NCBI GenBank assembly: GCA_019925095.2
Contig: CM034388.1
Coordinates: 32,082,002-32,146,001, forward strand
Origin: Dendrolimus kikuchii
Lineage: Eukaryota > Arthropoda > Insecta > Lepidoptera > Lasiocampidae
Length of the DNA: 64,000 nt
Direction: 5' to 3'
Shown here one piece after another: positions 49,872 through 61,000 of this stretch. The position numbers were made by a program, and so were the translations under genes. The notes beneath the pieces were generated by a model. It worked only from the letters and a program-made list of their open reading frames with translations. It did not search any database and was not told the origin of the DNA. Numbering within the stretch: position 1 is the stretch's first letter; each line of letters opens with the position of its first letter.

Positions 49872-50291
49872 TTTATCGCCGTCTCCTCCGTCATTATGCA
49901 AGACAGAGCCTTTCTTTTCTTCTGTCTATTTTATATCTATTTTTAAACTACTTTTGGAAAATAAAGGGGGGGAAGTCTTTTGTTTTATTTTCTTTTTATG
50001 TTTTTTGTCTTTTTTCTTTTTGTTTTCTTTTTTGTTTTTCTTTATAAAATCTTAATACTATTACACGTGTTTTATATTTTCTAGTTTTACATTACTTTTT
50101 TATTATTTTACATTTACTTGTTATTTCTTATTTTCTACTACATAGTTCTATTTGTATATACATTTATTTATCTACATATTATCTTTTATGACTTATTCTA
50201 TTTATTTATCTACTTTTCTTTCTTAGCTATATTTTGGGTTTCATTTTCTTACTGTCTATATAATTTAAAAGCTATGTTTACATATAACACA
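49871..50291 (-). other. N4 3' UTR
   Basis: AT-rich and non-coding. The GAACARGATT hairpin seen at the 3' ends of N1, N2, N3 and N5 is not found. The 66-codon plus frame at 50118-50318 is AT-rich chance. Confidence 0.6.
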
Positions 50292-53200
50292 CTATATGTC
50301 TATAGCTTTATTTGTTGACCCGTTTCTCTTGACTGCCTTTCTTACGATTTTTGTAGCAAAATTTATGAACCCCTCCAACAGCTTTTTACTTAGCAACTCC
50401 TGTACATTTTCCTTCTTGATTTGGGTGCGCAGAAGAATCTCCGCGTCGTTACGCTCCGCGGCAAAGAGGGGGCACTCAAACAATACATGCAGGGGGGTCT
50501 CTGGTACTCCAGGTTCACAGACACACGATGGGTCCTCTTTCAATTTGAAGCGATTCAAATATTCAGAGAACCCTCCGTGGCCTGTGAATATCTGGGTCGT
50601 CAGGCTCGTGGTTCCGACTCTCCTGATTGTCTTGTAGGCGCACTCTGTGTTCGGGAAGAAAAACTTAGTGACGGATGCAGTTGGCTCGTCCCTAAAGCGC
50701 CGGTTCCACTTGTCAAGGGTCTCCATCCGGATCATCCTCTTGACAAACGAGACCGGACACCTGTCATAGTGGGGTTTTACCTTTAGGGTCCGAGCGGCGG
50801 CTTTCGCCAGAGCATCCGCTCTATCATTTTCCTTCACCTCAGCGTGCGCCTTGACCCAGAACAGAGTTACCCCCTTACCCATTGCCATACTATCCATCAG
50901 GTTCTTCCTAGCTGTGACGGCAAGATGGTGTGTGCTGCTCCAATTCGTCACAGTTTGGAGTGCCGAACGCGAATCACTATAGATGCCAAAACTTTCCTCT
51001 GGGCTTGCTAGTATCTCCTCCGTAGCTCTGCATATGGCCAGGAGTTCCGCCTGGTAGACCGTGCAGTAGGACGGGAGCTTCAATTTCCGGTTCCGTGTTT
51101 CAACATCATTGTTCCAAAGGGACAATGATGCTCCCACTTCCCCTTCAATTTTACTCCCGTCCGTGAATATACGTACCGCTTGTGCGCAGTGGTCGTTGAC
51201 CTCGGTTTGGTCTACCAGACAAATGAACCCCAGGTCCACATGTTTTGCTGGGTGGGGCGTGTGCGCGAAAGCTACCCTCCTCTCAATCTCCCTGTCCGCT
51301 AGCATTGGCAGGACTACTCCTCTCTTCGCCTCATACAGGGCTTTTGCCTCCTGTATACGGAGGTCCAGAGGGAGTATTCCTGCCAGTACTATTGATGCGT
51401 TCAGGGAGACTGTTCGGTAGGCCTTGCACAGCTTCTGGGCAAAGCCCCGCTGTACAACGCCTAGCTGCTTCCGCACACCTAGCTTGGCCGTGGCCGGAGC
51501 CCAGGCGCTTGCTGCATACATAATGATTGGTTCGACTACGGCTGTGTAGACGGACCGGATGACTTCTGGGTGAAGTCCCCAGCTGACCTTTGCAGCACGC
51601 GCAAGCTGCTTATAGACAGTTAATGCCTTTGCGCAGACGTTCGTTGCGTGTGCATTGAACGTCAGCGCTCTGTCTATGGTCAGCCCAAGGATCTTCACTT
51701 CCGAGGACATGCCAATGTCAACCCCTCCCATACACAGGCGTGGGTTGTCGTACTTCAGCTTCCTGGTAATAGTCATTGCGCAGGTCTTGTGTGGCGCAAA
51801 GCGAAGTTTATTACGCACTCCCCACTCCTGTATAAAGGCGAGCGTGGCATTGGCCTGTCTCTCGATTGCCATTCCGGTTTCACCGTCAAAGAGGAGCACA
51901 ACGTCATCAGCGTAGGCCTGGCAATAGGTTCCTTTCTTCTCCAGTTCGTGCAGTAATGGATCCAACAGCAGGTCCCACAGAATCGGTCCCCCTATGGAGC
52001 CTTGTACGCATCCTTTGCTTGTGGTCCTGGTGACTTGCTCCCCTGCGTATCTGACTGTTACCAGCCTGTTCTGCAGGTAACTGCCCAACACCTTCTGGAT
52101 ATTTTCTGGGCAGTTATTTTCGGCCAGACGGATCCTAATCATTGGCCACCACGCGCTATCGAACGCTCCCTCTATGTCTAATGAAACCAAAGTTACAAGT
52201 CTCTTCTGTGTTAACTTTCCGCGGATGTGGTTCATTAGATCATAGAGGGAGTCCTCTGTGCTTCGCTGTGGCAGGAAACCGTACTGCCGGGAGCTGAACT
52301 TCGGTACCAGGTACCACCGCAGTCTTCCCATCAGCATCTTCTCAAACAGCTTGCCCATCACTGGCAAGAGGCCAATAGGCCTATACGATTTGGGCACGTT
52401 GTAGTTTTCCTTCCCGGGTTTTCGAAGGATTACGACGGTTGCCCTTTTCCATCGTCCCGGGAAATATCCTAACTCTAAGCACTTGTTGGCCAGTGACAGG
52501 CATAGCTCCGGTGCGCGGAAGACTGCTTGCGTAACTATATCCGATGTGAGTCCATCCTCACCCGGAGCCTTTTTTGGGTTGAAGCTGAGAGCAGCGTTCT
52601 TCAGCTCCACCATTGTAAATGGCGGGTCATTGTTATCATGACCACTCTCACCATTTAGCTCTTCAGCTTTTTCGCGAATCTCGCGGTGGTATTCGTCATC
52701 CTGGCTCGGGTCATCTTTCGGATAAAAGGTCTCCGCTAGGAGCTCGGCCGACTCCCTAGGGTCCAGAACTCTGCCCTTATCCACGAGGAGCTCGTCCTCG
52801 TACCTCTTTGCCGTGCGTCCTATCACCCTATAGACGCCTTCCCACATCCCTTCCCGGTCCTGCTTCTCGCAGAACTGTTTCCATGAGAGGATCTGGGCCT
52901 TCTTGGCCTCTTCTTTATACTTGGCTTTGGCCTGCAGATACTCCTGTATCACCTTCTGCTTTCTTACTGGTGCAGCTCCCTTGATTCTCCTCTTTAGAGT
53001 GACCACTCCCTTCCTCATCCTGTAAAGCTCTTCCGTCCACCAGGGCAATTTCACTTTGCCCCCTGTCTTTACCTTCGGTATGCTGTGTTCGCAGGCCTCG
53101 ACTACCGCTTCTGTGAAACTCCCTACCAATTCCTCTAATTTAGTTACGTCTGTCAGTCTGTCTGTTTGTTCTTTATTTAAATTTCTTTCTAAAATTAAAT

Positions 53201-54038
53201 GGTCCAATTTTTCATTAAATTGGTCCCACTTTGCATTTTTTGTTTTATAAATTCTTGTCGTTCTTTTTGTTACAGGTCTTACTTCTCCTGCGTCGAGCCT
53301 GAACATGATGGTGTTATGGTCGGAGCTGGTCACATCGGTGTCTACGCGCCATCCGTCAACTCTTCCAAGAAGATCAGGGGTGCACACAGTAATGTCCACA
53401 AAGCTGGTGAGTTCCTTGTTTCCCCGAACCGTATCAAAGGTTGGGGTGTTTCCCACATTCATAATCTGCAGGCCAAGTTCCTCCAAGCATCCGGACATCT
53501 CTCTCCCTCTCTTATCTTCGGTGGGGCTACCCCACCAGCAGCTCTTGGCGTTGGAGTCTCCTCCGATAAGGACCCCTCTGGTCCCCACACCTACAACAAT
53601 CTTCTTAAGCTGCTCCAAGTATGGCCCTATGTCCGTGTTGGGTTCCAGGTAGAATGAAACGATCGTCGTCTCCCGGTCGCCGCAATCCGCTGTCACCGCA
53701 ACCATATTCGTGGTCGTGTATTCTGGACGTAATGTCACCCTTATCTCGCTGTTAAAAACGGCAATTGCCGCCTTGTTTACGGTGCCCACGGATGCCGCGA
53801 ACTGGTAGACCCTCACTCCACTATAATCCTTCATTCTACCTGTCCCCCCCACGTAGGGTTCCTGGAGCAGTGCAAAGTCCTTCTTTCCTTGGCTCGATGC
53901 CAAGACTATTTCATTTGTGGCCAACTCCATTCGCTGCAGGTTCGCCTGAACCAAGGATAGCGTGCCTCTTTTCATTGTTGTGCTGTGGTTCCCAGAGGTG
54001 CCCTTAGCAATACGCCACCGCCGCTCTCGCCAGTGCAT
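50292..54038 (-). CDS. N4 ORF2: AP endonuclease, reverse transcriptase, RNase H
   Basis: 1248 aa, intact. It would nick telomeric DNA and copy element RNA by target-primed reverse transcription (family knowledge). Endonuclease about 27-250: QANLQ, LLQEPYVG (Glu60), GGDSNAKS (Asp161), TSFVDITV, SSDH (His241). Reverse transcriptase about 480-770: YRPIGLLPVMGK, QYGFLPQRSTEDS, SLDIEGAFDSAWW, GCVQGSIGGP and the catalytic YADD at 709-712. RNase H about 955-1090: FTDGS (Asp960), AEL (Glu998), SDS (Asp1022), ENDRAD. C-terminal CCHC finger C1172, C1174, H1184, C1189. All key residues are present. R1-clade type. The frame begins 35 bases inside ORF1; a second Met lies 26 bases past the ORF1 stop. Confidence 0.93.
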   Translation of the reverse strand: MHWRERRWRIAKGTSGNHSTTMKRGTLSLVQANLQRMELATNEIVLASSQGKKDFALLQEPYVGGTGRMKDYSGVRVYQFAASVGTVNKAAIAVFNSEIRVTLRPEYTTTNMVAVTADCGDRETTIVSFYLEPNTDIGPYLEQLKKIVVGVGTRGVLIGGDSNAKSCWWGSPTEDKRGREMSGCLEELGLQIMNVGNTPTFDTVRGNKELTSFVDITVCTPDLLGRVDGWRVDTDVTSSDHNTIMFRLDAGEVRPVTKRTTRIYKTKNAKWDQFNEKLDHLILERNLNKEQTDRLTDVTKLEELVGSFTEAVVEACEHSIPKVKTGGKVKLPWWTEELYRMRKGVVTLKRRIKGAAPVRKQKVIQEYLQAKAKYKEEAKKAQILSWKQFCEKQDREGMWEGVYRVIGRTAKRYEDELLVDKGRVLDPRESAELLAETFYPKDDPSQDDEYHREIREKAEELNGESGHDNNDPPFTMVELKNAALSFNPKKAPGEDGLTSDIVTQAVFRAPELCLSLANKCLELGYFPGRWKRATVVILRKPGKENYNVPKSYRPIGLLPVMGKLFEKMLMGRLRWYLVPKFSSRQYGFLPQRSTEDSLYDLMNHIRGKLTQKRLVTLVSLDIEGAFDSAWWPMIRIRLAENNCPENIQKVLGSYLQNRLVTVRYAGEQVTRTTSKGCVQGSIGGPILWDLLLDPLLHELEKKGTYCQAYADDVVLLFDGETGMAIERQANATLAFIQEWGVRNKLRFAPHKTCAMTITRKLKYDNPRLCMGGVDIGMSSEVKILGLTIDRALTFNAHATNVCAKALTVYKQLARAAKVSWGLHPEVIRSVYTAVVEPIIMYAASAWAPATAKLGVRKQLGVVQRGFAQKLCKAYRTVSLNASIVLAGILPLDLRIQEAKALYEAKRGVVLPMLADREIERRVAFAHTPHPAKHVDLGFICLVDQTEVNDHCAQAVRIFTDGSKIEGEVGASLSLWNNDVETRNRKLKLPSYCTVYQAELLAICRATEEILASPEESFGIYSDSRSALQTVTNWSSTHHLAVTARKNLMDSMAMGKGVTLFWVKAHAEVKENDRADALAKAAARTLKVKPHYDRCPVSFVKRMIRMETLDKWNRRFRDEPTASVTKFFFPNTECAYKTIRRVGTTSLTTQIFTGHGGFSEYLNRFKLKEDPSCVCEPGVPETPLHVLFECPLFAAERNDAEILLRTQIKKENVQELLSKKLLEGFINFATKIVRKAVKRNGSTNKAIDI

Positions 54039-55569
54039 CCCATTTAATTCTTATTGGGCACGTCCCGTCAAACGCGTTGTGCCCAATCTCCTGCTTCTTC
54101 GCCTTCATACAGTTTATGCATGAAGGCGGTATTCCTTCTATATACTCTGGGCACCTGGACTTATAGTGTGGACCGCTACAGTGGCTACACTTCGCTTCGA
54201 CTTCTACGCAAAGTTTCTTGCCATGTCCAAACCCAAGACACTGTGTGCACTGCACGAGGGGAGACTTATCTATAACGTGTAGGTTCTGTAGGTCTATCCT
54301 TACAGTCCCTATGTCCGTTAGCCGTTTCCACAACTTTGGCGCTACTCTCATTATCACCCTGTGAGTATGAGGGTTTCGCCCTGGGATTTTGAATGCTATT
54401 TGCATTCTCCTCTCTTCTTCCCCCAGATCCTCGAAGACTTTCTTATTTTGGTTGAGGAGGGCCTTGTATATTTCCTCGTCCTTATGGACTTTTAGAACGC
54501 CAGTTATCTCCACTAATGGGTCTTTGTTCTTGATATCCTCAACCAAAAGATTATCCCTGTCTTTGTTCAGTCTTTCCTTGACCCTCTCTCGTTCCTCCCT
54601 TGTCCTACACCCCACGATGACCTTCTTATCTTTCGCCCTTCTCACCCTCTCAATCTCAATGCCCCCTTCCTTAGCATTTAATGCTGTCCTAACTCTGGTC
54701 ATCACTTCATCCCCTGTCTCTTCCCCGTTTGTAGCTGTGATGACCACCGAGTGTAGCGTTGCCCTTTCTATGGGCTTTTCTCTCGGTTTCGCCGCTACGC
54801 TCGCATAGGTGTTCCTCACTTCTTTTATCTCTTCCCTATGCCCTTCCATCATCTTCTTCAGTTCCTCCATGTTCCTGCCGTTCTCCAGCAGCAACTTGGA
54901 GTGTTCCTCTAACTGCTTTCTGAGGGCTTTTTCCTCTTCGTCCCTACTTCTCTTCTCCCTTCGGGGTGATTCGTCCACTGTCACTATCTCTTCTTCTTCC
55001 CTAACCTCTTCTGTCATCGTCCCTGAGTCCTTCATTTGACCCTTACTTGATTTTTCTCTGTTTCTTTCTCTGTTCCTTTCCGCTTCCACCTCTTTCACTA
55101 TCCCTAGGAGTTTCTCTAGGGCCTCTTCCAGGCCATTCTTTATCTCCGTTTTCAGATTTCGCGAGTTTCCAAGATGGGTCTTCGCTTTTCCATACCAATT
55201 TTTGGCCTGCTGCGTCCAGGTGCTGGGCCGCTCTTGTTTACTCGCGAGATCTGAGATCGGGGACAAGGTTGGAACCTTCGTGTAGGTTTTATTGCCTATG
55301 TTCTTCTGTCGCACAAAAGGTTCCACTGAGGTCGCTCTGCCTGCTATCGGCGGGCTGTAAGTAAGGGTAACCGCCCTTGACCGGGGTTGGGGACTTTCAC
55401 GGCTCGGCCTACCGTTATCCCGCTCCCTGGCATTTTGGCCTACCTTTGTCGGACTGCTACTTGGCCCTGCATCATCTCCTGCAGGGGGGGTCCCGTAAAT
55501 ATCCGCCATTCTCTCAGGCGACGTCTTAGGGGAGGTTGCTCCCTTCGTTTTTAGTGGCGTTCTGAACAT
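54004..55569 (-). CDS. N4 ORF1: Gag-like zinc-knuckle protein
   Basis: 521 aa from MFRTP (ATG ending at 55569); an in-frame ATG nine codons upstream is less likely because N2 and N5 share MFRTP. Basic/Pro-rich N-terminus, NSRNLKTEIK motif and highly charged coiled-coil-like region, RRM/PRE-like block (ATLHSVVI, EGGIEIERVRRAKDKK, VEITGVLKVH), then three zinc knuckles (CTQCLGFGHGKKLC, CSHCSGPHYKSRC, CINCMKAKKQEIGHNAF-type). Ends VAYC. Overlaps ORF2 by 35 bases. Clear relative of N5 ORF1; more distant from N2/N3, which have a different N-terminus. Confidence 0.92.
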   Translation of the reverse strand: MFRTPLKTKGATSPKTSPERMADIYGTPPAGDDAGPSSSPTKVGQNARERDNGRPSRESPQPRSRAVTLTYSPPIAGRATSVEPFVRQKNIGNKTYTKVPTLSPISDLASKQERPSTWTQQAKNWYGKAKTHLGNSRNLKTEIKNGLEEALEKLLGIVKEVEAERNRERNREKSSKGQMKDSGTMTEEVREEEEIVTVDESPRREKRSRDEEEKALRKQLEEHSKLLLENGRNMEELKKMMEGHREEIKEVRNTYASVAAKPREKPIERATLHSVVITATNGEETGDEVMTRVRTALNAKEGGIEIERVRRAKDKKVIVGCRTREERERVKERLNKDRDNLLVEDIKNKDPLVEITGVLKVHKDEEIYKALLNQNKKVFEDLGEEERRMQIAFKIPGRNPHTHRVIMRVAPKLWKRLTDIGTVRIDLQNLHVIDKSPLVQCTQCLGFGHGKKLCVEVEAKCSHCSGPHYKSRCPEYIEGIPPSCINCMKAKKQEIGHNAFDGTCPIRIKWDALARAAVAYC

Positions 55570-55908
55570 CTCGGAGGAGAGGCTCGTCAGTGTCAAACTA
55601 TAAATATATAACTACTATAAGCGCAATAGCGCATTCAACGTCACTTAGCCTATTAGACAGCGCTTTGCACCGCGATGTATAAGGTGAGTCAAAAGAACTC
55701 GAGTCAACAAATAACACTACCAACAGGAAGTCAAAATAAAACAGGTAAGTATATCTTTATTTACTTAACTACTATTTCCTTGCCGAAAACGGCAGAATCC
55801 AACTTATTTTGTCTAAGATTTACTTAATACTTAACAATATACACCTATGTACTAATCTTATATCTAATTTAGTTCGCTCGAACTTACTAATCTATTTTTA
55901 TGTTACAG

Positions 55909-56032
55909 GTCCAGGGGGAGAGGAAGGAGTGGCGCCGGGAGCTGAAGAGCAAGACAGGAGGATTCGTCGCGTCGCCAGGAGCTCGTCGACACCAAAAACT
56001 CCGAAAACTGAAGAAAAACGACGGAGATACGG
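55909..56032 (+). other. Exon B-like segment antisense to N4
   Basis: Acceptor TATTTTTATGTTACAG ends at 55908; 124 bases; donor GTAAGT at 56033-56038. A preceding exon A would end at 55744 before donor GTAAGT (55745-55750). The plus frame reads DRRIRRVARSSSTPKTP, matched in N5. Confidence 0.45.
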
Positions 56033-56423
56033 GTAAGTAGGGGTATAGGGGGGGGATAGCGGGGTGGGGGGGATCTTAATCGATAGAGCTTCTTGTCCCG
56101 AGGAGTTTGATACCAAACTCGACCACTTTTGCTTCAATATTGGCTGAGAAACTGGGCCCGAAGCTTTACTACCTCCAACTCAGACAAAACTTCGCGACTT
56201 CGTTTCTCGGTCAATATCGATGCCAGAAGCTCGAGCTTGGGCTCAAACCTCTCGCCACAGGGAGATCTACCGATTGGGATGAAAAAATGTGATATAATTT
56301 TTGACAAATTTTTACTCTCAAAAACGGGTCCAGTCGATACGCTCGGTCCTGGGGGCCGTCCCTGAGGAAACCCGAGTCTCCTCAGATGTGTATTTCGGGA
56401 GTTATAAGGAAATTAAAATTTCC

Positions 56424-56943
56424 AATATGGCCGCCGTCAAAGTTCAGATGCGTTTATCTCAGCAACCGTGCGTCCGACCGGGTCCGAGTTTGGGTTCGCT
56501 GATCTGCCCCTGGCCTATTCTAGGTCCCTGCACTATTTTTAGCTGCCCAAAATTTTTTACCTATTTTTTGGCTTTATCGGGTAGAGTTACCTATTCTAAT
56601 GCCTATGGTCGAAGTCCGGAGCCTCTGAGACGAATAACGGCCGAGTTATCGGCTTTGAAAGAAAAACAAGATGGCCGCCGAGCTGTCAAGTTGTGGCGAG
56701 AAATGGCCACAGCTCCACCGCTATTGGTCCGATTTACACCGGATTTCGTCCTGGGTGCTTCCTATCACCTTCCCCACCCTGCTCGGGGGGTGGTTTACAC
56801 AAAAAATTTTTTAGCCTATTTTATAGGCTATACGTCTGCAGAAGCCTACGCTAACACCAGTGTCCAAAATCCCGTCGCGCTGCGCCCTATAATTACGGAG
56901 ATATTAGAAATTTAAGATTTCCAATATGGCGCCGGCCCTTAGC
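56424..56943 (+). promoter_or_regulatory. N4 tandem ~250-bp repeats with YY1-like motifs
   Basis: AATATGGCCGC 56424-56434, AAGATGGCCGC 56668-56678 and AATATGGCGCC 56933-56943, spaced 244 and 265 bases, in the same surrounding sequence as N2 and N3. Confidence 0.55.
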
Positions 56944-57478
56944 CAAAAGGCACCAAAAACCTGTTTCTCGGCCTCCTATGGGCCGAAAACCTTCGAGCTT
57001 GGGCTTAAATGAAAGCTCTCGACGAGACCTGTCCACCGGTATCCCTAAAATAATTTTACACCCTATACTTATATATATATTTACAAATTAAGCCAAAAAT
57101 CCTATTTCTCAGAAACTATAAGTCCAAAAATTCCGAAAAAATAGCCAAATAATGTATGAGATAGTGCTCTATTTTGTCCCAATTTTTAATGAATTTACCC
57201 CAATACTAAAATCTTATAAAAACTTAAAAATTTTGAATTTCCCAGTTTTTTGATTTTATCTCGAAATTTTTCTTCAACAAAAAATCGGATCTTGGTGCGG
57301 CCAGGTAGAGCTCCCCAGCGCGCACAATCCTACACTCCAAAAACCCACGCGTCTCTTATAGTTTCCGAGAAAACCTAGGTCAAAGATATATTTTCTAATT
57401 AAAAATAATTAAGAACTACTTATCTAAAAATTCTTCTGAGACCGGAAATGAGCTCTTCGTTGAAGGGTCTTCCTCAAG

Positions 57479-57532
57479 TCCTAACCTAGTCTTAATCGCT
57501 CCAATAACCGCGGAGCAATTTCTAGGTTAGGA
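57479..57532 (-). other. N4 5' hairpin with compensating changes
   Basis: TCCTAACCTAG ... CTAGGTTAGGA with inner GCTCC/GGAGC. Compared with N2/N3, CCTCAA/TTGAGG has become CCTAG/CTAGG on both arms. Confidence 0.75.
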
Positions 57533-57718
57533 ACTTGTTTTTTTGAAGTTTGCAGAGCCGGGTTCACTCCGATGTTCGCGTGCAGGGCGTCAAACGATGC
57601 GTCTCCGCGATCCCTCGGAGGCTACCGTGGTCGATTTTCTTCGTCCGTACAAGTTTTTTAGGCTATGCCCAAAAAACAAAATTTTGCCGAAATTTTTCTT
57701 ACTTTTTAATTTTTTATA

Positions 57719-58085
57719 AAGTTGATATACTATCGGACGAACAGGATTGTCCGATTTTGTTCATCTCTTTTTTTTATGGGGTTCTAGTTTATTTATTTAT
57801 TTTTTATATTTTGTTTTTTATTCATTTTATTTCTTTTTGTATATTTTTGTCTTTTTTATTCTTTTTTCTTGTCTTTCTTTTCTTATCTTTATTTTCAAAA
57901 AGTCTTACATTTGGTTCTTATTTCTAATTACAGAGTCTCTTACTTGGCTAGCTTTCACATTTCTGCGTTACTTACTACCTTATTTTTACTATTGTTATTA
58001 TTACATATTATTTATTGCTAACTTATTTGCTATATTCTTAATACATTTTATATATATACTTAAATATATAGTTTTGTATTCTTAT
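57719..58085 (-). other. N5 3' UTR with terminal hairpin
   Basis: Hairpin TCGGAC-GAACAGGATT-GTCCGA at 57733-57754, a perfect 6-bp stem whose loop matches Gag-only N3 and, with small changes, N1 and N2. The rest is AT-rich. The 125-codon plus frames at 57550-58124 are chance. Confidence 0.6.
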
Positions 58086-61000
58086 TTATCTAGTTTTATT
58101 CCTATACACTGTTTTCTTTACTAGTCTAATGCAATAGTCAATAAATTTTTCTACCTTAGTTTTTTGCATTAATTCTGGCATGTTCTGGTAAGTAATGTCT
58201 ATTTTTAGTTCTATCGCCAAGTCATTCCTTTCCCGGTAATATACAGGACACCAGAATATAATGTGCGGTATACTCTCAACCTCATCATTGCTGCAGATGC
58301 ACGAGGGATTCTCCTTACACCCGAAGCGGTTCAGGTACTCGGAGAATCCCCCGTGCCCCGTGAAAAGTTGGGTGTGCAAGTCGGTGAGGCCGACTTGCCT
58401 AATTATCTTCCTGGCACTCGTGACATCCGGGAAAAAGAGTTTCGTAACGGATGCAGTTGACTCTCGACAGTATCTCCGGTTCCATTCGTCAACCGTTCCC
58501 ATTCGGAACTGTCGTTTGGCGAAGGAAACCGGACACTTGTCGTAAAGCGGCTTCACCTTCAAAGAAGTTGCTGCCGCTTTCGCCAACTCATCCGCTCGCT
58601 CATTTTCCCGTATGTCAACGTGTGCCTTCACCCAGAACAGCTCGACCGTTTTTCCCTGCTGCTCGCATTCCATCAGATTGCTTCTTGACGCTGCTGCCAG
58701 AGGGTTTACAGAGCTCCAGTTACACAGCGCCTGCAACGCCGATCTAGAGTCACTATAGATGCCAAAGCTTCTTTCTGGGCGACCTTTGGCTGACGCCGTA
58801 GCCTCACAGATCGCCAGCATCTCTGCCTGATAGACCGTGCAGTAGGACGCTAGTTTGATTTTCCGGCTTTTGGTCTCGGCCTCATTATCCCAATAGGATA
58901 ATGACGCTCCGACCTGGCCATCAATCAAACTACCGTCCGTGAAAATGCGCACCGCCTGACGGCGTTGCGCATCCACCTGCTCCTGGTCCGTCAGGCAGAT
59001 AAACTGTAACTCGATGTGTGAGGCCGGGTGAGGCGTGCTCGCGTAAGCAACTCGCATTTCTATCTCCCTATCCTCAAGCATTGGTTGGTATACACCCCTC
59101 TTGGCTTCGTACAAGGAAGCAGCCTCCCTTATTCGAAGATCAAGAGGGAGTATACCAGCCAGCGCCATTGCGGAGTTTAGGGAGACGGTTTTATATGCTC
59201 GACACATTTTTTGAGCGAATCCGCGTTGGACGATGTTTAGTTGCTTACGCGCACCCGCCTTTGTAGCCGCGGGGGCCCAGACGCTCGCTGCGTATAGGAC
59301 TATTGGCTCCAGCACCGCTGTATACATTATCCGGATAACCTCCGGGTTAAGACCCCAGGTGACCTTAGCCGCACGCGACAGCTGACCGTAAAAGCTTAAA
59401 GTCCTTGCACATACATTACGTATGTGCGAGTTAAAGGTTAGTTTGCTATCTATAGTCAACCCAAGGATCTTAACTTCGGAGGCCATCTCAATGTTGACCC
59501 CTCCCATGTTCAGTCTTGGGGTATCGTACTTTAATTTGTTCGTAAAAGTAATACCTTTGGTTTTATGTGGAGCAAATCGAAGCTTGTTTCGGATACCCCA
59601 CTCCTGAACATAGGAGAGAGTCGCATTTGCTCTTGCTTCAATGTCGTAACCGGAGTCTCCGTCGAAGATAAGTACAACGTCATCCGCAAATGCCTGCACT
59701 TGGTCTCCTCTCGCCTGGAGTCCCTTTAAGAGAGGGTCGAGAAGAAGGTCCCATAGTATAGGCCCCCCTATGGAACCTTGGACGCAGCCTTTAGTGGTCT
59801 TCCTGGTCACCTCCTCTCCCAAGTACCTAAGCTTAACCTTTCTATCGCTCAAGTAACTGCCCAATATCTTCTGGATGTTTTTCGGGCAGTTCTCTTCGGC
59901 CAGCCGGATCCTAATCATCGGCCACCAAGCGCTATCGAACGCTCCCTCTATGTCCAGTGAAACAAGTGTTATTATCTTCTTAAGTCTCAGCTTGTCGCGT
60001 ATATTGTTCACCAGATCATAGAGGGAGTCCTCGGTGCTTTTTTGTGGCAGAAATCCATACTGCCGAGGGCTAAGCCTAGGTACGAGGTGCCACTTTAGCC
60101 GGTTTACAATCAGTCTTTCCAGAACCTTGCCCATCACTGGCAACAAGCCGATGGGCCTATATGACTTGACGTTTGTATAATCGTCCTTTCCCGGCTTCCG
60201 AAGCACCACCACTGTCGCCTCCTTCCAGACAGCCGGGAAACATCCTGTTCTTAGGCATTGATTTGCCAGTGATAGGCAGAGCTCTGGTTGGTGGTATATC
60301 ACCTGTGCGCAGATGTCTGCTGTCAATCCATCCGATCCGGGTGCTTTTTTCGGGTTAAATCTTTTAATTGCCTCTCTCAGTTCGAGGGCCGTGAAGGGGG
60401 GATCATCTTCTCCTTCGTTACTTTCACCGAGCTTATCCGCTCGCTCCCTTATTGCCCGATGTTCACTCGTGTCACCCTCCGTACTGTCCTCCGGATAGAA
60501 TGTCTTAGCCAGCAGTTTTGCAGACTCTCTCGATCCTAGCACTTTTCCATCCACCACCAATGGCTCGTCATCCTCCCTCTTTTTCGTTCTTCCTATGACC
60601 CTGTATATTCCCTCCCAGATGCTTTCCTTCTCCTGCTTCGTGCAGAACTCCTTCCAACTGCTGGTCTTTGCTTGCTTAACGCTTTTTTCATATTCTTCTT
60701 TTGCCTGCAGGTACTCATCGACAACTCTCCTTCTGCGGGACGGCGCGGCGCAGCGGATCCTTCTCCTCTTTGTCATGACTCCACGCTTCAACTTGGCGAG
60801 CTCATCTGACCACCACGGTAAGTTAATTCTATTGTTTTGTTTTATTTCAGGTACACTATGTTTGCATGCTATTTTTATTATGTCGTTAAACGTGTTTATT
60901 TTATTCTCTAGGTCCGTCGTGTCGGTAAGTAATTCTATTTCTTCTTTATTTATTTTCTTTTCCAGCATCAGGTGGTCCAGTTTCGTACGAAACTGGTCCC

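Larger units (their letters stand above)
49839..57718 (-). mobile_element. N4: two-ORF TRAS-like telomeric retrotransposon
   Basis: Minus strand. Tail poly(T) 49839-49870 on TTAGG; 3' UTR 49871-50291; ORF2 50292-54038; ORF1 54004-55569; 5' UTR from 55570. Its 5' UTR matches N2/N3 in layout but stops near 57718 (after TTTTTAATTTTTT), lacking the last ~490 bases. It directly abuts the 3' end of N5 without TTAGG or poly(T), so this junction arose by deletion or recombination. Confidence 0.85.
55570..57718 (-). other. N4 5' UTR
   Basis: Same order as N3: plus-strand exon-like segments (donor at 55745; exon B 55909-56032), G-rich plus-strand tract at about 56040-56075, three repeats with motifs at 56424, 56668 and 56933, then a hairpin at 57479-57532. 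Truncated at 57718. A 79-codon minus frame at 55898-56137 is a possible upstream ORF. Confidence 0.65.

Noticed and set aside
50296..54007. Plus-strand ORFs opposite N4 ORF2
   Set aside because: Short, overlapping the intact EN-RT-RNase H frame, with no recognisable domain.
57550..58124. Two 125-codon Phe/Leu-rich plus-strand ORFs
   Set aside because: AT-rich UTR junction sequence; composition artefact.
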